Positions 1 through 10,389 of a DNA stretch of 64,000 nt are shown in pieces (the first letter of the stretch is position 1; each line of letters starts with the position of its first letter). The stretch is from Puntigrus tetrazona (taxonomy: Eukaryota > Chordata > Actinopteri > Cypriniformes > Cyprinidae): the NCBI RefSeq assembly GCF_018831695.1, contig NC_056715.1:20319500-20383499 (forward strand), in the 5' to 3' direction. The notes under the pieces were generated by a model. The model worked only from the letters and a program-made list of their open reading frames with translations. It was not told the DNA's origin and did not search any database. The position numbers and the translations under genes were made by a program.

Positions 1-1617
1 AGTGGCATGAGGATGAAATATATAAAGAGTCACAGAAGACTAGTATCAGAAATACAATGAATTTGTAGTGCATCAAAATTAAATGCATTGAGATTTTGCA
101 TTGCTTTGAACAATTGGGTTATTCAACATACCTTGTTAATTCAACGTTGTCATCCACTTTTACCATGGTAAAGACATAAACGGTGGCACGTAGATGGAGA
201 GATTGAAGCAGAGAAAAAAAGACCAGTATCAGAAATACACAGATTTTGTGGTGCACTGAAATTAAATGCATTGAGACTTTGCATTGCATTGAAAAATTAA
301 ACTATTCAACATACCTTGTTAATTCAATGTTGTCATCCACTTTCACCACGGTAAAAACTCAAACAGTGGCATGAGGATGAAATATACATGCTCTGATTGA
401 AGACCAGTATCAGAAATACAATGATTTTGTAGTGCATCAAAATTAAATGCATTGATACTTTGCATTGCATTGAACATTAGGGTTATTCAACATACCTGGT
501 TAATTTAATGTTGTCATCCACTTTACCTGTCAGGTAAAAACTCAAACAGTGGCATGTAGATGAAATGTAGAAAAAAAATACAGAAGTCTTAGAAATACAC
601 AGATTTTATGCTTTTGAATGAAAAAAAATTATTTTATTTTGTAATAAACATTTGGGTTACTGAACCTGACTTGTTAGTTGGATGTTGTTATGCCAACCCA
701 CATTCCTGACACCGGAGCAGGTAAAGGCTCAAACAGTGGTATGTAGAGAAAGTATAAAGTATATAAAGAGACACAGAAGACCAGTATCAGAAATACAGTG
801 ATTTTATGGTATATAACGAAAAAATAGCGATTTTATATCGTGATAGATTTTTTGTTTACTGCACTTACCTATGTTAATGTTAATGTCCATTACCATGGCA
901 ACGTGGCTAAAACAGAGTAAAGATTACAACACAACTGTGTTCCAAAACATGATGTCATAATAACAATAATGGAATGTTCAGGTGCAACTGAACATGGTGT
1001 ATACAAATTAGAAAAATTATTGGTTTATACTATAGTGAATGTTTGGGGTTTTTACTGAAATTACCTTGTTCAGTTAATGTTAGTAACTTACTCACATTTA
1101 CCACGTGTAAAGACATAAACAGAGGCAATGTAAATGAAATATAGAAAGAGACACAGAAGGCCAGTATCAGAAATACACAGATTTTGTGGTGCATTGAAAT
1201 TAAATGCATTGAGACTTTGCATTGCATTAAACATTTGTGTTATTCAACATACCTTTTAATTTAAGGCTGTCATCCACATTTATCATGGTAAAGACGTAAA
1301 CGGTGGCATGTGTGTATGAAATATATAAAGAGTCACAGAAGACCAGTATCAGAAAAACACAGATTTTTTGGTGCATTGAAATTAAATGCATTAAGACTTT
1401 GCATTGCATTGAACAATTGGGTTATTCAACATACCTTCTTAATTTAACGTTGGCATCCACTTTTACCACGGTAAAAACTCAAACAGTGGCATGAGGATGA
1501 AATATATAAAGAGTCACAGAAGACCAGTATCAGAAATACATTGATTTTGTAGTGCATCAAAATTAAATGCATTGAGACTTTGCATTGCATTGAACATTAG
1601 GGTTATTCAACATACTG
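1..1617. repeat. ~182-bp tandem satellite array
   Basis: The motif AGTATCAGAAATAC recurs at about 42, 225, 406, (585), 783, 1163, 1345 and 1526, giving a 179-198 bp period with one double-length step where the anchor has diverged. Each unit also carries AAATGCATTGAGACTTTGCATTGCATT and TTATTCAACATACC-type segments. The same family returns at 48286-49256. Short ORFs here are chance frames in the repeat and I do not regard them as genes. Confidence 0.9.
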
Positions 1618-2040
1618 TTACGTGTTCACATTTGTTAAATGGGGATGTAGTAACATTTAAGTGAGATGCAACTGCTGCGAAGAACTGCAATAAAGAATGT
1701 CCGTGAGGCAAACATAGATCAATCAATCTGCTTTTATTTTAACAGTTTCTTTTTAAACAGAAGAGATAGATTCATAAACTTAAAAGAGAAGAGAAAAGAA
1801 TGACTGACGCCAAATCAAAGAAAAAATAAAAGCAAAACGTTCCTAATAACTAAGGCCCCAAGTCAACTAATCTAACTAGCAAAAAGAAAATGTAGAAACA
1901 AAACCGAGGTCTTCAGCGTAAATGCATTGAAATTAACTACACTACCTAATAAAACACAAGTTGGGAGGCTGTCACTCCTAACCTAAGCATAACATGAAGT
2001 AAACTAAAGTTAAATTAACTTACCTACCTTCTCCAGCATT
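1618..2040. other. Unclassified ~420-bp insertion within satellite
   Basis: Satellite sequence stops after ...TTCAACATAC and a different A-rich sequence starting TGTTACGTG follows. Satellite-like words (CTACCTTCT, CACTCAAACAGG) return at about 2026-2050. A solo LTR on the right side (48567) sits at the same satellite position, so this may be another LTR fragment, but I see no clean end or duplication. Confidence 0.4.
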
Positions 2041-3865
2041 CACTCAAACAGGTCACGTAGATGGCATTGAGCCATGCTGAGTTTACCATATGTTTAAATT
2101 GTATATTTATTATGTATACATATTAAATGAGTTGAGACTTTGCCCTCCTCTTTATTAAACTACCATCATACCCGTTAATTCAATTTGCATCCACTTCACC
2201 AGTAAAAACTCAAACAGTGGGTGTGTTCGAGAGGAGGGGCGTGGTATTGGCCATTAAATGGCGGCGTGTGAACATTAGGGTTAGTCATCCACTTTTACCA
2301 CGGCACACCAAACAGGGGATTTAGCCTTGTCACCGCCGAAAAAAATGCCCTGCGCGCCTCTTAGAAATACCGATTTCTTGCCCGTGCATGAAAACGCTGG
2401 TGTCCTTTTGGGTCCACATTTGGGTGCGTGATGGACCTGACTTGTTAGTCCGAGATGTTGTTATGGGACCTCCAGTCCAGGCTGTGAGCAACAGCTCAAA
2501 CACTGGTATGTAGAGAAAGTATAAAGTATATAAAGAGACACAGAAGACCAGCCGCCGAAATACAGTGATTTTATGGACCAGAAAAATAGCGATTTTATAT
2601 CGATACATTTTTGTTTACTGCACTTACCTTGTTAATGTACCTGGACCCTTACCCTGGAACACGGCTAAAACCTTCACTTACAACACAACTGTGTTCGAAA
2701 ACACCAGATCCCCTTTATTTGGACACTTTTCCCTGGACACTTTATTATTTTGGATTATTATTATTTTGTTAATAATAAAAAAGCCTCTCGAGGCCTGACG
2801 CCACGCGCCCACTGTGTCTGTCGTTGGCTACCTCCCGTCATTTACAGTAAAGACAGAACAGAGGCAATGGCGGAAATATAGAAAGAGCACAGAAGGCCAA
2901 CATCTGATGAAATACACAGATTTCGCTGGTACCCATGAAACGGAGGAACAATTGAGACTCGCTCCCAGCCACCAGGAAGGGTTTGTGTTATTGCGTTTAC
3001 CTTTCATTTAAGGTGGCACATTGATCATGGTAAAGACGTAAACGGTTTCTCTGTCCCGAAATGCGAGGGAGTTCCCAGAAGAATCCCTGCCCCGAAAAAC
3101 ACCGATTTTTGGGTGCATTGGTTGAGGATGCATTAAGACTTTGCATTGCATTGAACAATGACGGGTTATTCAAGGGAGGGGAATGTGAAGTCGGCTGCCC
3201 CTCCTCTTTACGTCACCATCACCCCGTCCTTTATGAGGCCGACCTTCACCAGGCTCACACGAAGAGTGGTGTGTTCGAGAGGAGGGGCGTGGTATTGGCC
3301 AGGTCTGGCGGCGTGTGACGAGGCCACCTGAAGGGATTTAGCCTTGTCACATCGCCGTTAAATGCATTGCGCGCCTCTCCTCGAACATTAGGTCTCTTCC
3401 CATGCATGTTACGTGGTGTCCTCGTGGGTCCAGGATGTAGTAACGTGATGGACCTCAACTGCCGAGAAGAAGCGCGTCGTAAAGGACCTCCGTGAGTCCA
3501 GGCATAGATCAATCAAGCTCATTTATTCTGCCGCCCGAACAGAAGAGATAGATTCATAAACTTAAAAGAGAAGAGCCGAATGACTGACGCCGGATCAAAG
3601 AAAAATAAAAGCGTGTGCGACCGCGGACTCCGGCCCTTACCTGGACCCTTCCCCCTAGGAAAAGAAAATGGCCTCAACCTTCACTCTTCAGCGTATCCGA
3701 CGCCCGAGGACTACACAGATAAAACACCCCTTTTATTTGGACACTTTCACCCTGGACCTAAGCATTATTTTGGATTATTATTAAAGTTAAATAATTAAAA
3801 ACCCTCTCCAGGCCTGACAGGTCCACGCCCACTGTGAGTTTCTGTCGTTTTGGCTGTATATCCCG

Positions 3866-3869
<4 letters not shown>
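2041..3869. other. Base-level mosaic of satellite and an LTR sequence
   Basis: This stretch retraces roughly positions 480-2030, but short pieces (about 8-60 bases) of the LTR intact at 53832-54445 replace parts of it again and again. Examples are CTGGACCCTTACCCTGGAACA near 2641, the AAGCCTCTCGAGGCCTGACG block near 2780, GAGGAGGGGCGTGGTATTGG at 2231 and again near 3281, and a third pass at 3600-3835. The pieces interleave at locally similar columns, which is not normal for insertion or recombination. I regard it as a likely consensus artefact. ORFs here are not genes. Confidence 0.75.

Positions 3870-3903
<34 letters not shown>
3870..3903. repeat. (TA)n microsatellite
   Basis: An uninterrupted TA dinucleotide run lies immediately before block X. 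The right-hand copy of block X is also preceded by TA-rich sequence (about 54990-55040). Confidence 0.95.
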
Positions 3904-3908
<5 letters not shown>

Positions 3909-5754
3909 CGTAACTAGTTATCTTGTGACAAGTTAAATTCCTGGATATGTTGCCATGTTGCCTGTTTGTGACTGCAAAATTGTATCAACATCATGGATCA
4001 GTATTCTTGTGCTGATCAGTTGGTATTTTTTTTGGATTCTTTATTTTTAATGGATCAAGTGCGGAAGTTATCAGTCAGTTGACCTCTACCAACCTCATTT
4101 GCACTTTTGTCCCATTGGAGACTGCAGCAAGTTCTCTCAGCACATTCTGTCTTTGCTGATTTCGCTAAACATTTCAACATACAAGACGTCATTGGAATCC
4201 ATCACCAAATATGAGGAAGTAGATTGTGACATCTTCATCCTGCCCACGTCCATCCTCATTTTGAGCGTGCATCATGTGTATGAGCTCAAAACACACTCAG
4301 ATATCGCTGACAGGTCTACAAACATGCGCTCACTGTGCATCATTGCCAGTGAAAATCCTTGAGCAAAGGCTGAGAGTGACAAGCAGGACCCATGTCTGTC
4401 CAGAGTGGTTTGATGGAAGCTGCTGTTTGATGGCCTGCTCATGCAAGAGGAGGATGAACCGTGGGGATGAGGATGCAGAGGGTGATGCTAACTAACGACT
4501 TAGACATTGTAGTAGAGGTTTCAGTGGCTTATCATCTCCATCCAAAATCAGCGCTCTATTTTTGCCTTCTCTTAGATTGCGCTGCCGTATAAAGTGGAGT
4601 GGCTGCCCACGTCAATATATCAGAGAAGTACGCAAGGCAGTCTGTGTGCTCACTGAACAGGGTGACTTTACAAAGACAAAAAATCTTTACAAATCTTTAC
4701 TTTACAAGATAGAAAAATCAAGACGGGAAAGCGTTATGTGATCACGTTGAGCGTGGAGTAGTTTTTACGATTTATGAACACGTTTCAAAGATTTTATTTA
4801 ATTTTGTTCGTGTCAAAGAACTTTTAAAAGTTTTAGTTCGTTTGACACATCATCACGTGAGTTTCTTTATTCATGTTGTGGTATTTATGTTTTAAAGGAT
4901 TTATGTTTTACAAGTTTTACTCAATAGAAGCACTGTGCCCAGGCCTCATAAAGGCTCTGAGTTTTTCTATTTGATATTATGTGTGTATGTGCAGTGCAAA
5001 ATGTCTTATCTACAGAAACAGGACGTGGAGGCTGCTGAGCCCATCTACTGATTGAGAGGGAGAAAACAACTGCACCTGGTTCTGTGAAGGACACCCTGAG
5101 TGGGAGGAAGACCCAAGCACAAGAATATAACTATTGTGTGAAATGTAGTGTGAGCATAAAGGACTGCCCTGCATGCCTTGATGCTGTTGTTCTGTATCCT
5201 GAGCTCAGTCTCAATTATTCTGACTTTATTAAACTAATTAAAATAGTAAATTTAAGAGTAAGTCTCATCATTGACAGACCTGAACCTGGGAGGGAAACAA
5301 GGAAGATTTTCCCAACAATGTCAATGGGTGTTTTTATCGCTTTAGCTGGAAATGGACTGTTTGACGTGGTCGTTGTACACACACTGACACTCTGTGTCGG
5401 ACCGACAAACCTTTTTCTCTCCATTTACAGGAGTGTGGATGTGGTGGAACTTATTTGATCTCATTCGCTTAGTAGTTCGGAAAACAGGGTATCAGTATCG
5501 CACAGCGCGACCACATTGAACACTCCATTTCTGCAAAAGTCGATATAAACTCCCGTTTACATGAACAAAGAGACACAGTTTGGAGTGATCACGTTGAGCG
5601 GGAGTAGTTTTTACAATTTATGAACACGTTTCAAAGATTTTATTTAATTTTGTTCGTGTCAAAGAACTTTTAGAAGTTTTAATTTGTTTGACACGCCATC
5701 ACGTGACCACGTGATTAGTCCGAACAGAGTTTCTTTATTCATGTCAATGGGTGT
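3904..5754. repeat. Block X, left copy, 5' part (unclassified duplicated sequence)
   Basis: It starts GTGACGTAACTAGTTATC and matches 55043-56880 nearly base for base. The left copy lacks the fold-back insertion at 55195-55479 but has about 325 extra bases at 4275-4595. Several frames stay open in both copies, including one with a CxxC-x6-CxxC pattern (YCVKCSVSIKDCPAC, frame 5084-5458). Frame, start and homology are all uncertain and I do not recognise the family. It is cut at 5754 by element A and resumes at 39712. Confidence 0.6.
5323..5754. repeat. ~400-bp tandem units inside block X (left)
   Basis: Units are anchored on ATGTCAATGGGTG at 5323 and 5741; the second is interrupted by element A and continues from 39707. 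Further units start at about 40107 on the left, and at 56457, 56867 and 57262 on the right, with a partial unit near 48056. Each unit holds TTTAGCTGGAAATGGA, a pyrimidine tract ending TTTACAG, and TTAGTAGTTCGGA. The spacing is about 395-418 bp. The function is unknown. Confidence 0.75.
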
Positions 5755-6785
5755 TGTGACGGCCCGAGATGTGGCCGCACAAGATCCTTAAGGTAGCCAA
5801 AGCTCACTCAGTTTCTTTTCTACATTTCATATAGATTTAAGGTTATCATTTCCATTCTTTGTTTGGTTTATTTTTTAATCACGTTTATAGTAACAATACA
5901 CAACACGCATCTGTTAAACAATTATTACTTTATTTTGGTTTGCATTTTTTAAAATTAATTGTTTGGGGGTTTTGGATTGTAGTTATCTATTTAATGTTTC
6001 TTTTAATATTAATTTTGAATTGTATTGTTTGATGTTGTCATTTATTTTTGTGTTAAATGTTTAATGTAATGTAATTTTTTTTTGTGTCTCCCCTTTTTGT
6101 GTTGTAATGGGCCCATCTTTTCCTTTATAAGCTGTGCGTTTTGTTTATTTGGGAGTTGTAATTGGCCAGCTTACCCCTGTGTGAGTTCTTGTTTGGTTGT
6201 TTTCGTTTTGTTTTTGTTGTTTTCACTTGTTTTGGTTATGAAAAGTTTGATTTATTTGATTTAGGTAAATAAAGACCCATTTTTTTTGTGTAAACCTGGG
6301 TGTTCCTTTTCTTGACCTCTGGAACAAGGGATTTGTTTATTGGTTCCACCTGGATGTACCATTGGCTAAGGTGAAATGGGGAAACAGAGAATTGAGGATT
6401 TTTAAAATTAATTGTTTGGGGTTTTGGATTGTAGTTATCTATTTAATGTTTCTTTTAATATTAATTTTGAATTGTATTGTTTGATGTTGTCATTTATTTT
6501 TGTGTTGAATGTTTAATGTAATGTAACTTTTTGTGTCTCCCTTTTGTGTTGTAATGGGCCCATCTTTTCCTTTATAAGCTGTGCGTTTTGTTTATTTGGG
6601 GAGTTGTAATTGGCCAGCTTACCCCTGTGTGAGTTCTTGTTTGGTTGTTTTCGTTTTGTTTTTTTGTTGTTTTCACTTGTTTTGTTAAGCGACAAGTTTG
6701 ATTTATTTGATTTAGGTAAATAAAGACCCATTTTTTTTGTGTAAACCTGGGTCTTCCTTTTCTTGACCTCTCGGTCCCTCACTTA
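5755..6785 (+). repeat. Element A 5' LTR with internal duplication
   Basis: It starts TGTGACGGCCC right after the GGTGT duplication and ends just before the primer site at 6786. Much of it is present twice: about 5950-6340 and 6405-6775 align, both containing GTTGTAATGGGCCCATC, GTGAGTTCTTGTTTGG and GGTAAATAAAGACCC, with a ~60-bp non-repeated piece between. AATAAA polyadenylation signals lie in both repeats. The 3' LTR remnant matches the distal part. Confidence 0.8.
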
Positions 6786-6803
6786 TGGTGTCAGAAGTGG
6801 GAT
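6786..6803 (+). promoter_or_regulatory. Primer-binding site of element A, tRNA-Leu type
   Basis: TGGTGTCAGAAGTGGGAT immediately follows the LTR. It is complementary to the 3' end of a tRNA finishing CCCACTTCTGACACCA, which I associate with tRNA-Leu. The tRNA assignment is from memory and not searched. Confidence 0.7.
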
Positions 6804-6981
6804 CTCCGGTTGCCTAAGGACATCAGGTTTTTTTTGTTGTTTTGCCCCACGTGGCTGTTTTTCCCTTGCAACAGGAGGAAGAAAAGGATGAGGATATTGA
6901 GGAAGGGGCTGTAGAAGGCGAGGCAGTGGAAACGGGAAGGAAGTTTCAGTGGCAGAGTTGGCAGGTCTGCTTTGAGCCCAT

Positions 6982-7330
6982 ATGGCCAGGACTGAAGGCA
7001 GAGAAACTATGAGGCAGCAGGAGCACGCAGATCAGGAACGACGCTTTAAGGCTCTTCAGCATCAGTTCAGCTTATTACAAATGGAGGTCCAGGCACGCAC
7101 TTCTCCTACTCTTCACGTTTCTGAGGCGGACCAGGAAGCTACTGAAAGGTCAGACCATAACCCTCTAGATTCTGATAGACATTCTCTAGCTTCGGCTCAA
7201 AGGAGTTTGGCATCTTATTCCCTTATTGACGGGTAAAGCAAGAGCAGCATATGTCAATATGGATCTGAGTGAGTCTACTGAATATGATAAAGTGAAGTCT
7301 GCTATTTTGAAGAAATATGATGTTAATTAC
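6982..7330 (+). pseudogene. Element A gag remnant
   Basis: Frame 6982-7236 begins MARTEGRETMRQQEHADQER, a charged, probably coiled-coil segment. A 1-base shift leads into frame 7226, which opens LTGKARAAYVNMDLSES and DYDKVKSAILKKYDVN-like residues. This resembles the capsid segment of Gmr1-like gag, the family related to vertebrate SCAN domains. The frame then runs directly into integrase sequence at about 7335, so the gag C-terminus, nucleocapsid and protease have been deleted. Non-functional. Confidence 0.65.
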
Positions 7331-7334
7331 AGTT

Positions 7335-8259
7335 ACCTACTGATATCATCAGGCTACAGCAAGAAGATACCAGCCTCAAATAGTGCTTTTCCAGGGCTGC
7401 GGAGGAGAGAGGAGAGGTTTCTGATGGAAAACCGGGACTTATGTGTTGACAGAGGAATACTCTACCGCCAGATTGGGTCACAAAAACAGCTTGTGGTTCC
7501 ACAGAATGTTCGAGAGGTGGTGTTACATCTTAGCCACTCAATTCCTTGGGCTGGCCACCTGGGGAAAAATAAAACTGCTGCGAGAATCAAGAAATATTTT
7601 TACTGGCCCGGTTTGAAAGCGGATGTAACTCAATTTTATAAGAGCTGTCTTGTTTGTCAAAAGGTTTCTCTCCAGCGCCCACTTAAGCCCCATTACAACC
7701 ACTTCCAATCATCGGCACTCCATTTGAGAGGCTTGGGATGGATGTTGTCGGTCCGGTCGAGAGGAGTCGAACGGGGAATAGATGTTGGTGATAACAGATT
7801 ATGCTACAAGATATCCTGAGGTATTTCCTTTATGGTCTGTGAAAGCTAAACCTATAGCTACTGCTTTGGTCCAGTTGTTCTCTAGAGTCGGGTTTCCAGC
7901 AGAGATTTTAACCGACCAGGGTACTAATTTTATGTTCACCTTGTTGAAGCAGGTTTACCAGCTCTTAGGAAATTAAAAGTCTGCGCACCACGCCCTACCA
8001 TCCACAAATGGATGGACTAACTGAACGCTTTAATCAGACATTAAAGCAGATGCTCCGGAAGTTTGTCAGCGAGACTGGCCGAGATTGGGACCAATGGCTG
8101 CCATATCTCCTCTTTGCTTATGGAGAGGTCCCTCAAGCTTCTACAAGGTTTTCTCTCTTTGAGCTATTATATGGGCATGAGGTCAAGGGGCCATTGGCTT
8201 TGCTTCAAGAAATGTGGACAGGAAGTAGGGGAAAGGAAGAACCCACCAATGTTGTGTCT
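7335..8259 (+). pseudogene. Element A integrase, zinc-binding and catalytic core parts
   Basis: The zinc-binding HHCC region is visible around 7520-7665 (HLSHSIPWAGHLGKNK ... SCLVCQK), followed by a DDE core. The first Asp is in VITDYATRYPEVFPL (about 7783-7830), the second in EILTDQGTNF (about 7900-7930), and the Glu in MDGLTERFNQTLKQML (8008-8055). At least three frame breaks (near 7335, 7780 and 7976-8008) prevent a single product. The core is interrupted at 8260 by a Tc1-like transposon and resumes at 9894. The H2C2, DDE and downstream GPY/F order is normal for Gypsy integrases; the position before RT is not. Confidence 0.85.
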
Positions 8260-8261
8260 TA

Positions 8262-8476
8262 CAGACGTGGACAAAATTGTTGGTACCCTTTTGTCAATGA
8301 AAGAAAAAGTCACAATGGTCACAGAAATAACTTTAATCTGACAAAAGTAATAATAAATAAAATTCTATAAATGTTAACCAATGAAAGTCAGACATTGTTT
8401 TTCAACCATGCTTCAACAGAATTATTAAAAAAATAAACTCATGAAACAGACCTGGACAAAAATGATGGTACCCCTA
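8262..8476. repeat. Left inverted repeat of Tc1-like element
   Basis: It pairs with 9675-9891 and contains an outer CAGACGTGGACAAAATTG box and an inner CAGACCTGGACAAAAATGATGG box. Confidence 0.9.
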
Positions 8477-8478
8477 AC

Positions 8479-9509
8479 TTAATATTTTGTTGCGCAACCT
8501 TTTGAGGCAATCACTGCAATCAAACGCTTCCTGTAACTGTCAATGAGACTTCTGCACCTCTCAGCAGGTATTTTGGCCCACTCCTCATGAGCAAACTGCT
8601 CCAGTTGTGTCCGGTTTGAAGGGTGCCTTTTCCAGACTGCATGTTTCAGCTCCTTCCAAAGATGCTCAATAGGATTGAGGTCAGGGCTCATAGAAGGCCA
8701 CTTTACAATAGTCCAATTTTTTCCTCTTAGCCATTCTTGGGTGTTTTTAGCAGTGTGTTTTGGGTCATTGCCCTGTTGCAAGACCCATGACCTGCGACTG
8801 AGACCAAGCTTTCTGACACTGGCTAGTACATTTCTCTCTAGAATTCCTTGATAGTCTTGAGATTTCATTGTACCCTGCACAGATTCAAGACACCCTGTGC
8901 CAGACGCAGCAAAGCAGCCCCAGAACATAACAGAGCCTCCTCCATGTTTCACAGTAGGGACAGTGTTCTTTCTTTGATATGCTTCATTTTTTCGTCTGTG
9001 AACATACAGCTGATGTGCCTTGGCAAAACTTCTGATTTTGTCTCATCTGTCCACAGGACATTCTCCCAGAAGCTTTGTGGCTTGTCAACATGTAGTTTGG
9101 CATATTCCAGTCTTGCTTTTTATGATTCGTTTTCAACAATGGTGTCCTCCTTGGTCGTCTCCCATGTAGTCCACTTTGGCTCAAACAACGACGGATGGTG
9201 CGATCTGACACTGATGTTCCTTGAGCATGAAGTTCACCTTGAATCTCTTTAGAAGTCTTTCTAGGCTCTTTTGTTACCATTCGGATTATCCGCTCTCTTA
9301 GATTTGTCATCAATTTTCCTCCATGCCACGTCCAGGAGGTTGGCTACAGTCCCATGGATCTTAAACTTCTGAATAATATGTGCAACTGTAGTCACAGGAA
9401 CATCTAGTTGCTTGGAGATGGTCTTATAGCCTTTACCTTTAACATGCTTGTCTATAATTTTCTTTCTGATCTCTTGAGACAACTCTTTCCTTTGCTTCCT
9501 CTGGTCCAT
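8479..9509 (-). pseudogene. Tc1-like transposase, frameshifted
   Basis: Three overlapping - strand frames together cover a ~340-aa Tc1 transposase. The start used is MDQRKQRKELSQEIRKK. The first part has the paired-like helix-turn-helix (KTISKQLDVPVTTVAHII). The second carries the HTH2 region (TKEPRKTSKEIQGELHAQG). The third has GGGSVMFWGCFAASG, the second catalytic Asp in GNDPKHTAKN, and the Glu in PDLNPIEHLW, consistent with DD34E chemistry. Frame changes near 9290 and 8960 make it non-coding as it stands. Such enzymes cut and paste DNA at TA dinucleotides. Confidence 0.88.
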
Positions 9510-9674
9510 GTCGCAGTGTGGTACACACCATATCACCAAACAACACAGTGATTACCTGGAGCCATATATATAGGCCCAATGGCTGATTACAAGGTTGTAG
9601 ACACCTGTGATGCTAATTAGTGGACACACCTTGAATTAACATGTCCCTTTAGTCACATTATTTTCAGTGTTTTC

Positions 9675-9891
9675 TAGGGGTACCATCATTTTTGTCCATG
9701 CCTGTTTCGTGAGTTTATTTTTTTAAATAATTCTGTTGAAGCATGGTTGAAAAACAATGTCTGACTTTCATTGGTTAACATTTATAGAATTTTTATTTAT
9801 TATTACTTTTGTCAGATAACAGTTATTTCTGTGACCATTGTGACTTTTTCTTTCATTGACCGAAGGGTACCAACAATTTTGTCCACGTCTG
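9675..9891. repeat. Right inverted repeat of Tc1-like element
   Basis: It is the reverse complement of 8262-8476 with a few differences, and its outer tip ends ...TTGTCCACGTCTG before the TA duplication at 9892-9893. Confidence 0.9.
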
Positions 9892-9893
9892 TA

Positions 9894-10210
9894 TGTGATA
9901 CAAATGAGGGAACGTCTACAGAAAATGACTGCGTTGGCCCAGAATCACTTGACAGAATCCAGAAAACAGCAGAAGACTTGGTATGATCCACTAGCTCGGG
10001 AAAGGAGTCTGGAGGTTGGCCAAAAGGTCCTTGTCATGTTGCCTAGTCGAGAAAGTAAGCTCCTAGCAAAATGGCAGGGCCCTTATGAAGTTAAGAAATG
10101 CCTTGGATCTACAACTTATGAAATCAGTATGCCTGGTGAAGAGCGCTCCAGTCGGGTTTTGCATATCAATCTGTTGAAGGAATGGGTTCCTCGATCTGAG
10201 GAGTCGCTGT
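9894..10210 (+). pseudogene. Element A integrase C-terminal (GPY/F-like) part
   Basis: Within frame 9856-10413 the residues from about 9894 continue the integrase broken at 8260. They include KMTALAQNHLTESRKQQKTW, then KVLVMLPSRESKLLAKWQGP and SSRVLHINLLKEWVPR. This is the SH3-like/GPY module that follows the catalytic core in Gypsy integrases. The initiator of the open frame is inside the Tc1 inverted repeat, so it is not a real start. The frame continues into the linker before RT. Confidence 0.85.
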
Positions 10211-10389
10211 CCTCTTTGGTGATTTGTTGTGTTGAAGGGGAAGAGTCAGATGATCAGTACCTGCCAAAGCCAGTTCCTGGGGACATCAGTCTAGAACACC
10301 TGACATGGTCCCAACGATCACATGTACAAGCCCTTTTTACCTCAAAAGTATTTTCTGAATTTCCTGGATTTACCAACTTAATTGAACAT

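Larger units (their letters stand above)
8262..9891 (-). mobile_element. Tc1/mariner-like DNA transposon
   Basis: It is 1630 bp long, flanked by TA at 8260-8261 and 9892-9893, with inverted repeats of about 215 bp whose tips read CAGACGTGGACAAAATTGTT. A second similar box (CAGACCTGGACAAAAATGAT) at the inner end of the left arm (and its counterpart on the right) gives an IR/DR arrangement like that of Sleeping Beauty-type fish elements. The transposase is on the - strand and broken. It lies within the integrase of element A. Confidence 0.93.

Noticed and set aside
1..1617. CRISPR-like array in the regular 182-bp repeats
   Set aside because: Unit length and whole-unit similarity without unique spacers indicate a eukaryotic satellite.
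3061..3512. Overlapping 85-codon frames on both strands in the mosaic region
   Set aside because: They lie in the interleaved satellite/LTR sequence. The same LTR at 53832-54445 shows open frames only because it is GC-rich. No domain.
8848..9252. 134-codon + strand frame in the Tc1-like element
   Set aside because: It is the antisense shadow of the transposase.
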